Program-made: the position numbers and the translations under genes | Notes under the pieces: generated by a model | What the model was told of the DNA's origin: nothing | Databases searched by the model: none | What the model saw: the letters and a program-made list of their open reading frames with translations, nothing else | Shown: positions 44,256-54,370 of the stretch, piece after piece | How positions within the stretch are numbered: position 1 is the first letter of the stretch | Layout of the letters: the number at the start of each line of letters is the position of its first letter | Origin: Galdieria partita | Taxonomy: Eukaryota; Rhodophyta; Bangiophyceae; Galdieriales; Galdieriaceae | DNA length: 64,000 bases | NCBI GenBank assembly: GCA_025991245.1 | Contig: BQMJ01000022.1 | Location: 182,539-246,538 of the forward strand | Direction: 5' to 3'

Positions 44256-46889
44256 TCAGGTACTTTGCCTATCTTTTATATAAGTTCTCATACCAGCAAC
44301 AACTTTGAATTGCAACAAAGAATCATCAATACCCATCTGCTCTAATATGTTCGAGTCTATGACTCCCATGTCGCGCTCCGAAAACTTGCATAAACATTCG
44401 TAACATTGAGTTGATTCTTCCTCAGTTAAATGACAATATACTTTCAAAAAGTTCATCCAGTCAAAAGAAACTTGCACTGAGCTCGGAACAGAAATAGTTG
44501 ATTCTCCTCTCGTTTCTTTCATTTGCATCACATTCATATCCATCCTTGGACGAGTATTTCTTCTTTCCATCCTTCCACTATTCCTTTCAGATTCTTCAAA
44601 TGGAATACGTCTTAATAAATCTACAAACGAATTGCTCAACAAATCATAAAGTGGTTTCAGTTGTTCCAACCATCCAGCATCGTCACCAAACACACTTTCA
44701 ATATCTCTACTAGTCTTGCAACCTAAAAAGGTTCGAAAAGATGTAGTTGAACATACTACAACTTGACAATGAGGAGGTATCCATAACCATTCTTCTCGTA
44801 TATTCTGTGGTTGTATCTCAGAGTTGATAGAACTGTAAACAATATTATTATTATTGTCTTCATAATAAACTCCACTATTCAGTATCCAATTCTGATTATT
44901 CCTAAATTGTCTGGAAACTTCTTCAGCATACTTGTCGCTTACAATCAACTGAATGGCTCTTAAATTATTCTGCATCAATTCAAGCTGTGACGCCACTGGA
45001 TGTAAAAATTTAGCAACTTCTGCCTTAATCATTGAACGCCCAACACCAGAACTTGACAATTGAAAACATTTCAATGCAGTACCTATCAAATATACTCTCT
45101 TCTTGGCGGTTTCAGTCTCCATAGGTGTTTGCTCTGAAGAAGATTCACCTTGAATAGCAAGGAAAGAATTGCCTTTCATATCTGTTACTCGAATAAGAAC
45201 ATCAGGTCCATTGGAATTTTGTCGAATAGGAACAAATATTCCATCTTTTGATAAATACTTTTCAAAAAATGGTTTCCAAGTATTGATATGGTAAGTTTCT
45301 TCGTTAGCACTATCGATTCCACTCACTGTCGAGCTAAATGCTGGAACATAATTGGGAATAGGATCCACTTTTAAGCTGCCAATGGTTTTAGTAGATTCTA
45401 TTGATATATGTTCTATAAAACTATGTCGAAATATACTCAATTCTCCTAGTTTGGAACAGAAACACCAGCGAACATAAAGAATAAGAGTAAATATAATTTC
45501 AAATTTGAAACCACGACTGGAAAGTGAATCCAATCGACTGATTGATGAAAACAAACTACAAACAAAACGAAAAGGAGGAATATTCCAATATCGCGATTGA
45601 ATATGCTTTAGTACAATCTTTGGAAAAACCAACTTGAAAAACGTTTCATTTCTGAATCCAAAGGGTGTCCTGCTTGCTTCGTCTTGTTCGTTTCTCGAGC
45701 AACTCACATAATAAAAACCGAAATGGTTGGCAATATCCAAAACATATTCAGGATAACTTCCTAAACCACCAAATAGAATCTCTCTCTTTGGAATACGAAA
45801 TTCAAATATACTCGCAAGAAGCATTGAAGAAAAAACAATCATTGATTTGGGTGTCATACGAGAAAGAGTTACTACGAGATTCGGAGCAACTTTCTCTATC
45901 TTCTCTTTCATTTCATCCTCTGAAAGATCACAAAAACTATTCCAACGTTCACATTTGTTTCCCAATTCATTTAAAACATGAACAACATAGTAAGGAACAC
46001 CACCTGTATAATCATATACTTGTTTGAAGAACCAATCGTGTCCTTCAGAATGACTAGGAAATAATACTTTTAGAATAGGTTCATTGTCATAAGTGGTATT
46101 TTGTATAAAGTACTTGACAGTTGCTTCTGAAAAAGGATCTAAACGAAGAAAGGATAAAATGACTGGGGAAGTAAGGGCATCTCGTTGACTAGTTACGACA
46201 GCATCTGATCTCCCTGCTAAAACACAAATTACAAAAGGTTGAGTTAAAATTGTCGATAAGACTCCAAAAAAAGAACAATAGACGTTGTGCACTCGATTTG
46301 CTCTTCGTGTAACCATCAACTCCTTAAACATTTTGAATTTGTCGCCTTCCAAAGCTTCAATTTCATCAATAAACAGATATAAATAACGTTTCTTGGTGAC
46401 TTGTAAGAGTTTCTGAAACCATTCCTTTGGACTACCAATACAGGAAAGAACTTGAGAAAGTAGATCTGCACCGTTTGGAAACTGGGCAAGTGCCTCCTTG
46501 CTTATCCATTCAAAAAGCGTAGTTTGAAAGCGATTCCCGTCAGGAACATCGAGAAGATTCAACACAACATATAAAGTCTCGTTTAATAGTGCGTCTAGAG
46601 AACGTTCTCCTATATTGTCCCCTTCTGCAATACCAGGGAGACCCATTTTACCTAAATAGTGCAACAAAAACTCTTTGTTCATGGAAACAAACGTTTGGAA
46701 GTTTTGGCCAAACGTGCTTTTGCCACTCCCATATATTTGGGGAGCGATAGAAACGTGTGGCCGTTGTCCTTTAGAGAAACCTTGCTCATCGCAAAGATGA
46801 GAGGCTTGAAAAGCTTCTATAACTTGCAACAGTGCGGACTCACGATTGACAAGGGGATGTTTAACACCTTTAAAAGAGAAGACGTCCAT
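44256..46889 (-). CDS. Subtelomeric P-loop NTPase with SAM-like tail (family B)
   Basis: Single exon, 877 aa from the ATG at 46889 (MDVFSFKGVKHPLVNRESAL). The P-loop is SIAPQIYGSGKSTF (GSGKS at 54-58), with Gln in place of the first Gly. Walker B is RYLYLFIDEIEALEG (DE at 175-176), and the sensor-like strand FVICVLAGRSDAV follows. A lid region carries TGGVPYYVVHVLNELG. The C-terminal half parallels family A: NGPDVLIRV..FLAIQGES in place of SPD..VACK, then IPPHCQVVVCSTTSF in place of IPPNCELVVLCERDV. Unlike family A it ends in about 70 residues (808-877; SFDWMNFLKVYCHLTEEEST .. ILEQMGIDDSLLQFKVVAGM) that look like a SAM domain, suggesting self-association. A decayed copy lies at 27746..30240. 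Role unknown. Confidence 0.82.
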   Translation of the reverse strand: MDVFSFKGVKHPLVNRESALLQVIEAFQASHLCDEQGFSKGQRPHVSIAPQIYGSGKSTFGQNFQTFVSMNKEFLLHYLGKMGLPGIAEGDNIGERSLDALLNETLYVVLNLLDVPDGNRFQTTLFEWISKEALAQFPNGADLLSQVLSCIGSPKEWFQKLLQVTKKRYLYLFIDEIEALEGDKFKMFKELMVTRRANRVHNVYCSFFGVLSTILTQPFVICVLAGRSDAVVTSQRDALTSPVILSFLRLDPFSEATVKYFIQNTTYDNEPILKVLFPSHSEGHDWFFKQVYDYTGGVPYYVVHVLNELGNKCERWNSFCDLSEDEMKEKIEKVAPNLVVTLSRMTPKSMIVFSSMLLASIFEFRIPKREILFGGLGSYPEYVLDIANHFGFYYVSCSRNEQDEASRTPFGFRNETFFKLVFPKIVLKHIQSRYWNIPPFRFVCSLFSSISRLDSLSSRGFKFEIIFTLILYVRWCFCSKLGELSIFRHSFIEHISIESTKTIGSLKVDPIPNYVPAFSSTVSGIDSANEETYHINTWKPFFEKYLSKDGIFVPIRQNSNGPDVLIRVTDMKGNSFLAIQGESSSEQTPMETETAKKRVYLIGTALKCFQLSSSGVGRSMIKAEVAKFLHPVASQLELMQNNLRAIQLIVSDKYAEEVSRQFRNNQNWILNSGVYYEDNNNNIVYSSINSEIQPQNIREEWLWIPPHCQVVVCSTTSFRTFLGCKTSRDIESVFGDDAGWLEQLKPLYDLLSNSFVDLLRRIPFEESERNSGRMERRNTRPRMDMNVMQMKETRGESTISVPSSVQVSFDWMNFLKVYCHLTEEESTQCYECLCKFSERDMGVIDSNILEQMGIDDSLLQFKVVAGMRTYIKDRQST

Positions 46890-48984
46890 TCTGTATTCGC
46901 GCAACAACCACCGCAACAAACGACCAACAACAAATTGAATCTCAAAATGTAAAATTGTTGTTCTATACGAGTATTACATAGTTTATGTATGAGCTAATAT
47001 TTTTGTTCGGCTTGCAGATGACTTTGTTGTTTCTTTTACGACAAAGTGACTTTATTTTATAGTGGATACAGATAACTTGTTGACTCACTTCCAGAGCTTT
47101 GTGTGAATAGAGTGGGAGAAAAATTTTAAGTTTGCAACAAACAAAACATATTTGGAATCTTTGTCAACTTGAGTAGATAGTTTGTTTGCTTGTTTCGTTT
47201 AGTGTGATTACCACTTTGATGGATATAAAGCTTGCTTCGAATTTTGTTGTTGGCACTTTCCAAGGAGGACTTTGTTTAGGTTGTACAGATGGAGCTTTAC
47301 TAGTTATACCTCATTTTGAGTTCTTTTTGACAGTCCAAGTTTCGTTTTGAACACTGTTTTTCACTCAAATTGCAGTGACTTCTTGGATAGTCTCATACTA
47401 AGTACCTCCGCGAAATACACTTCTAACGAGGCAACTTGCTTTGTAGTTTCTGGTCTTTGAGTGAAAACTAGCTGTGTGTGTTTCGAGAATAATGTATTGA
47501 TAAAAGGTTCCAAACTTGCACTGAGTTTTAGTAATTGATCCAATAAAGTCTGTTACAAGTCAGCGTAGTTTGACTGGGTGTTGTTTGAAAGTAGTTTTAT
47601 TGGGGAATTGTTATACAGAGTCTTGTGAAATAGGGCTGAAACTCCGCTTTGAGCAGATTCTCAGCTATGTCTTGTGTTTGTTGAATAGTTTGCAATTTCC
47701 ATATGTCAACATTTGTCTATTGACAGACTCTTGTGAAAGTGAAAAAGACAAACTATAGTTGTATATACTTCAATTTGAACAGTCAATGACACTGTATGTC
47801 TTCATGAAGCCTATCGCTATATTACAAATTTTGTTGAGATCTGGAATCCAACTGCTAGCAAACCTAATTCTTGCTGTGACTCGTTTCAAGACAAGCTACT
47901 TTTTCGTATCTAACCAACTCTCTGGACATATTTAAAGACGTTTCACTAATCATCCGTTGAGAATCAATCCTCAATCAAATTATGTCATCAACCAACACGA
48001 CCTTCCAATTTTGTCTCAATAGTGAAAAACAAGTTTTGCAATCTATAGAGTTGTATAGTTTGCATAATTTGTGTTGCAACTATGTTTTAGAATTCAAACA
48101 AGAAATCTAGTGTTTCTTTGTTTCCTATGGAACATTGAAATGGAGTTGATTAGAGAAAGAATATATACATGAACTTGAGGTGACTTCTTGAGAAACATAT
48201 TTTATGATTGAATAATTTCTTTCATGGACTTGAGAGATATTCTGAAATCAACAGTGCTTCCGGATAGGAAAATTTAGATACTCTGGTTTCCCACTCTTCC
48301 AGTTTAAACTATTCCATTGCTTGTCTTTTCTCCACCAACCAGACTATATAGACCTCCACTAGATTAAAAGAAGTTCAATTGTCTACAAAAGAATCTTCAC
48401 AGTACTAGACATCAAAGATTGCTATCCGATACAGACGAGAGAAAGAATCCATTCAACTCAATGCTTTCTTTGAAGGGTCACAATTTGTCTACTTTTGACA
48501 TTTAACCTTGAGGATACTTCACTTATCTAATCAAACATTGTCGAATATATGTGAACTTTGAACGACAGGCTAAAAATACCTCAGCTACTCAAAGTGATAT
48601 CGTGCAAAGTTAGCTTTGAGTTCGAAATTTTTCTTCACTATATGAAAAAGGCAGTGGAACACACCAATTTATCAGAGCTTGCAACTTTCGTTACTCGCTG
48701 CAAGAAATGAGTCTCAATCGGAAGTTATTGATAGTATGATGTTCATAATTCTGAGCTATGAGTATTGAAATCTTTACGTCTCCTCCTTTGAGAACCCAAG
48801 TTTCAAAGGTTGAACAAGTGGATTTGGCTTTACGTTTTGAAATATTTTTGGATACTGTCAGAATTTTAGTTTTGTCGAGACAGTGAAGTTTCTAACAAAA
48901 TTGTTGTAGATTTGATGTGTTGTTTTCAGAGTAACTGTGAGATGAGAATGGAAATTCAAGTCGAATTGGTAATTTGGAATCTTG

Positions 48985-49185
48985 CTTCTTGTCTTGTTAA
49001 AGTAGTTTGTATACTTTAAAAGTACCTCATTGAGTTTCTGTTGCTTTCTTCCCTTGTTGCATTCCACAAGGTTTTGCTAGAGCAAACAAGATTTTATCTT
49101 TGGAAGCAACGATTATGCAACTCTTGGAATCCTTTCAGGATGGTCGGCTGTTGACTGCTGAATTTTGTGACACTATATATTATCG
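48985..49185 (+). repeat. Dispersed repeat R3, copy 2
   Basis: Shares ttgctagagcaaacaagatt and neighbouring blocks (tgttgctttcttcccttgtt upstream; ctgttgactgctgaattttg downstream) with the copies at 36.1 and 52.7 kb. Decayed. Confidence 0.5.
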
Positions 49186-51109
49186 TTGACTTTGCTAAAG
49201 TCGCCGTTTGCTTCAAAGTACATCTTCCAGAAAATCTCAGTCAAAGTTGCTAGTACCAGTTACCGTCCATACGTCTAAGAATTCTTGATCTTTGTCTTAC
49301 AAAATTAAAACGTAGGGTAGAATTTTATTCAGAAACATAAGGGTTGATTCACATTCCTCACTACATTCTTCCATGATAGCATTCTAGGGTATGGGACGAA
49401 CTCCCTTCTTGACAACTGTAATCAGCACTCTTTTGGAGTCCTTATTTAACCCAACCACATGTATAGATGGAATTGTTGAAAGCGTTTGATTCACAAAACG
49501 TTAACCAAGTGTTTACAATTCAAACAATTTGGACGCTAACCATCTTAAAACTCAACGTTCTGCTTGGGCTTGTGAGGTGAAAGGAAAACTCATTGTCAAC
49601 AACAAGTCTAATCCAGTTCTACCAAATCTCCAGTTGTTTTCTCATTACTTTCATTTGGGTTGAGAAATCTGAACTGTTGGGTACAAACGTGAATATGATT
49701 AAACTCACTAAAAGGGCTGACTTTTTACTGACAGTCTGTAAACGAATTCCAACGATACGATTCTCTCACACAAAAAGAGTAGGCGCCAACAGTCTTTTAA
49801 ACTCTCTAGTGCAAGGTTCTCTTGGAAATTTCTCTACAAGTCTCAAGAAATGATATAGTTTGTACCTTTTAGAGGTAGCCTTTCAGACCACCTCCTTTCT
49901 AAGCTCTCCCAAAAATTCTTTCATTAGAATTTGGTGGTTGAGAACATTTGCTAAATAGTTGTGTTATGCAACCCGTTTCAAAGTGGATAAAGTCTGTTTA
50001 TGAAGACTTTTTTGAGTTTCGACGAGGAGCACCTTGAGAATTGACTAGAGAGTTTTTCTTTTTTTGAGTGCTGTAGAAACCCGGGATTGTTTTGGTCGTA
50101 ACTTTGTAGCCTCTAGTTTTGAACCTTGTGGTTGATTACTCAAATTAGTGTTCAAAAGATATTTATCTACAGAAACATTGTCAAGGAAGAGGTTGATTAC
50201 GATCGTACAAGGGAGATTTCTTTTGGAAATAACTACCATATCTTTGCACATTCTTGGTTCTTTAGATAAAAACAGTGTAAAAGAGAATACTTTTGTATTA
50301 GTAGTAATATTATCGACACCTCTTGACCTGAAGGACTTCTATATACTTAATTATGGAAAAGTTTATTTTATTAAGATCAGCGAAAACATAAATTGAAACA
50401 AATTGATCATTTGGTAAATAAGAAAACAAGATTGTCCAAGAATATATCAAACTTAGAGAACATATCCATGTTTAAAGCTGCTTTGGCAGATAGTTTGAAA
50501 CCGAATTTGAAAACACAATTCATTGAGTTTGGTCAATTACACATGCTCTATCTTTTCATTTCAGTTGTTTTATGGATATTCATGATATGTATAGATTGTT
50601 TGCAAAGAAATGAACATGGTAAAAGAAAGATGACTCGTTCAAGTAGATACTACTCAAAAATTACTTACTTGAATTATTCGGTTGATTGATAAATTTTGTT
50701 CGAAAGATCAAGAATTCTAAAGAAAGTTGTTGGTTTTTAGGACTTTGTATACTCAAAAGACAATAAATCAACCGTTTCTTTTCATTCTACTTCACGTTTC
50801 AGTAAAACTCTCCTCCTCTTAAAACTCTTTCTGGTAAAAATTTGAAGCTTTGGCAGTATGTAAGAGAGTATGGAACAGAAAGAGAATACATTCATTTTTA
50901 TTCCTCGAATAGTGAAAAAGTTGCAAAAAGTAACAACAAAAAAGGGCCGAGAAGTTGCACAATGGAGATCATCATACTATACAAGGAGAAGCCACTGAGA
51001 AAGAATTGAATTCAAACTATAATCCAACTTTATTTCTAGACACAGAAGGAAGGAAGACAGTTGTACTACAAAAAACAGGAACAAAGAATCAACTGTTTTT
51101 CAATATATA

Positions 51110-51330
51110 ACAAAGTAGCCTAGCTGATGAATGAATCTCTGAGTTCAATCATTCTTAAAAAATAAAAATTGAACAAGAAAGTTATAAGAGTACATATTGA
51201 GAAGCCGACAAAGTGATTTTAAGTTGAGTCCTGTTGAGAATAGATAAAAGAGATTTAAAATGTTTCAACCAAAATTCAAAGTTCATTGTTGGGGAATTCA
51301 AGAAGACTACCAATGTAATAGCCATCATAA
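51110..51330 (+). repeat. Dispersed repeat R4, copy 1
   Basis: Matches 59560..59780 in direct orientation. Shared blocks include ttcaatcattctta followed by a run ending attgagcaag-like sequence, and ttgagaatagataaaag. Divergence is moderate and no frame is shared. Confidence 0.6.
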
Positions 51331-52019
51331 TCTTCATCATAGCCATTTTAGTGTCATCAACGGGAAATAATTATAGTATACTTCGAGCTTACAGAAATGA
51401 TTCAGCTTGAATGAATTTGGCAATCGACAATTCAACACGTTTTTCTATGTAAAATGGATTCAAAACATCCTTATAAAGAAGATTTGGGTTTCGACTCAAA
51501 TTCGTCCGACAGAATTGCCTAAATGGATACAAATATAGTGGAATTGTAACCATAGACAGATGAGTTTTGAATCACAAGAACAATTCAAGTATAGAATAGA
51601 AGCTTAAAAGAAGCTAAGAATTTACTCAATTCATTTTGTTGGAGGGTAGCATGGTAAAGTGTGAAAGTGTAAGATTCAGTGAACAAAGTAAAATAATTCC
51701 TCTTCAATGGAATGATACTGCCTCAAAGCAAAACGATAAATTTCGACAATAATGCCTAAAGCATGAAGCAGTGGGTTTCAACGTGAAACTCTTCGAGACC
51801 AAACTTTGCCATCCAAGACCTGCTAGTATTGGTCGTAAACTTTCAGTGACTTGAAACTTGAGTTCCACAAATCTTGAAAAATACTTGTCTTCAGTCCATG
51901 TTCACGTTAAACGTACCTCAACCTGGATCCTTGTTGAAAACTGTTGCTCTTTATTTTCTGCTAAGTTTATAGGCTTTTCTTACTATGTAGGGTACTATAA
52001 AAAGAAAAGTCGGCGTAAA

Positions 52020-52285
52020 AAGCTCCCAATTGTTTTTAAGTTTGAACTCCTGCCCATATACAGTCTTGTCGTGTAACTTGGTTTTTCAAGTCCAACTATA
52101 CTGCAAAGTAAAGTCTTGTGAATTACTGTTGTAAATCCTCTCTTGTTTCACACTCATTAAGGTCCTTTGTAGCACTCGGAGTACATTCTGAGTTGATTCT
52201 TGTCTTCTTCAAACAACCAGTTCTTTTATTTGTCAGTTTATGACCATTTAGAGTCTCTTATCTAACTGGGGGAAGGAGAGAGGAG
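52020..52285 (+). repeat. Dispersed repeat R2, copy 1
   Basis: Direct, diverged copy of 54125..54370. Shared: atacagtcttgt(c/a)(g/a)tgtaac, then tctgagttgattct, ttgtcagttt and ggagaggggagatt-like purine blocks, in the same order and at similar spacing (about 2.1 kb apart). Confidence 0.65.
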
Positions 52286-52329
52286 CGGTTTGCTTGATTG
52301 GAATAGACAAAGTGACGATGGCAGCTTTC

Positions 52330-52640
52330 AACCTTCTGTTGACAGACTTGAAGACATCACCAAAGTTGCGATATATGAGCTAGTTGACTGGGAATTAGAT
52401 AAAGCTTTATGACTGTTTGAGTGCTTGACCAGTTGATATGTTTCCAAAGTGGGCAACAGATATTTTTCCAACTTTGAGTTTTGGCGTTGCGTTTTAGAAT
52501 ATATGTGGAGAATAGGCAACTTTGAAAGTTTTCATGAGAGTATGGTTTAATAGAAGTTTTGTAGATGCGTCTGTGTTTTTTTATCAGAGAAACTCTGAGG
52601 GAACTAGAATCGAGAGTGAGTCCAGGCACTAGCTTCATAA
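52330..52640 (-). repeat. Dispersed repeat R1, copy 2
   Basis: Inverted partner of 24745..25085, including the run read on the minus strand as ctttatctaattcccagtca. The minus-strand frame MKLVPGLTLDSSSLRVSLIK is the less broken version of the same protein reading found in copy 1, so the ancestor may have been coding. Confidence 0.75.
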
Positions 52641-52674
52641 TGTGTTGAAGTATTCTGGGTATAGTTGAAAAGTT

Positions 52675-52870
52675 TCAGAGTTGCTTCTTTCTTCCCTTTT
52701 TGCTTTTCTCTGTTGGGTTTACTAGTGTAGTCAATTCTTTTTCTTGGAAAGCCATCCTTGACAACTCAGTTATGTTTCTCCAACTTTAAAGTGTTCTAGT
52801 GTTTCCAGAATTTCCGTGGTAGATTGTTGACTTTTGTGAAACTTAGACTGTTTGAATCTTTGCTCTGTTC
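52675..52870 (+). repeat. Dispersed repeat R3, copy 3
   Basis: Contains tttactagtgtag, ccttgacaactcagttatgt and gtttccagaatttccgtgg in the same order as the 36.1 kb copy. It lies directly beside R1 copy 2, so R1, R2 and R3 may be parts of one longer decayed element. Confidence 0.5.
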
Positions 52871-54124
52871 TAAGAGAATGACTGACTGAGGGTCTGGGCT
52901 GGTGACTGTTAGTGTCAAGGGACAAAACAAGGCAAGGTTTTTGCAACGACACCTACTATGTGAGTCGTGACGCTATGCCATTATGGACAGTTTTCATATA
53001 TAGCTTTTATACAAAATAGAAAGAGTTAACAACTAATTCTTTATTTTCGCAATTGAATTATACAAAATAGAATATGCGATACTTGGTCTATGTACTCAAG
53101 CTGTTTGAGAAACTCGACTGGATTCTTTATCAACATATTTGAGGTAACATACAAATTATATATATGTGTCACTTCCAGTGTGCACTTAAACGTTTTGTTG
53201 ATAATCGAAATACTCGACCATAGTGTATAAACTCTGATCTGCACAAGTCTAAAAGGTAGTTGATACTTGTAGCACAGAATTCACAATCTTTCAAGCTGCA
53301 AACAGGTCAGATAGACATTTATCAGCACAAGTGTTCACTCTGCTCGCCGAAATTTCTCTAGGACAACTTGGTGACTCCACACCCAATCGTTCCAAGTTGT
53401 GCGAAACACGCCCTTCTTCTTGAACGTGGCAGATAATACTTTCTTGAAATGATTCCTATCAACTAGAGCTCAGTGTTCTTCAAAACAACTTGAAACCAGT
53501 AAATCTCCAAGATAAGTGACAAAGGTGAGTTTATCTCACTATACATTGGCGGGCTTTACTCTCGGGGGTATGCCGACACTCATTCTAGCATAACAGCTCT
53601 TCAAATAATGCAACGTTAGAGAATCAATAGCATTCTAGGTAAAGCTTTGAGTGGAGGGTTCCCTTGAAAAGTGTTTACTAGGTATGTATGAAGCTCTATG
53701 GCGTGCGCACTTTTGACGGTACTCGAAGAGCTCTTCAACATCGCTACTCCCAACCTCTCTTTTGTGATTTGTGGCTTGGTTAGCACAACTGTGGCTGTAG
53801 TTGCTTTGTTACCACCTGTTTTGAAGTGGATAAAATTGTTCCTTTTTATGAAACTTTAAATAATTGAATTCAATAGAGAACTCCTTTGTACGATCAACGG
53901 TTGAGGTTTTATTATTTCGCACTTTTTAAAATACCAGCCAAGGCCCGGTTTGTTTTGGTTGTTTCCTGTCAACAACTTGGTTTTAGCCTCAAATTCGCTT
54001 GCAACTTCATGTCGAATACAGCATAGGTTCTGTTCGAGAATTGTTAATCTTTAATTTCTTGACTATTTGAAGACAGTGACCCTCCGGAGTACTGGGTAAC
54101 CAGTCGGCACAAAGGCTCCAAATA

Positions 54125-54370
54125 GTCTTTGAGGGTTGGGCCCTTGCGGCGATACAGTCTTGTAATGTAACCTAGTTTTTGAAGTTGAATTGAACTGTTG
54201 TTCTGTGAACTATAGATGAGGACTCTCTCTTGTGGAACAATCACCAGGATCATTTGTAACAGTCGGATTATATTCTGAGTTGATTCTCTTCGGTTGTTCG
54301 CAAAAAAGATTCGTTTCATTGTCAGTTTTTGTCTACTGAGAATGTATTGTCCAAGTGGAGAGGGGAGATT
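54125..54370 (+). repeat. Dispersed repeat R2, copy 2
   Basis: Direct partner of 52020..52285. The opposite strand carries a 137-codon frame (54044..54457) with no recognised domain; since the other copy has no equivalent open frame it is probably fortuitous or a remnant. Confidence 0.65.

Larger units (their letters stand above)
46890..52019. other. Gene-poor subtelomeric stretch with decayed repeats
   Basis: About 5.1 kb with no confident gene. Frames are short. Weak candidates are a 43-codon frame at 47219..47350 (MDIKLASNFVVGTFQGGLCL) and a 98-codon frame at 50393..50689 with one hydrophobic segment (LYLFISVVLWIFMICI); neither has an identifiable family. The HVVGLN remnant (49392-49480) and repeats R3 and R4 are within it. 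Confidence 0.4.

Noticed and set aside
47219-47350. 43-codon frame MDIKLASNFVVGTFQGGLCL
   Set aside because: Reads like protein but is too short, with no flanking splice signals or second copy.
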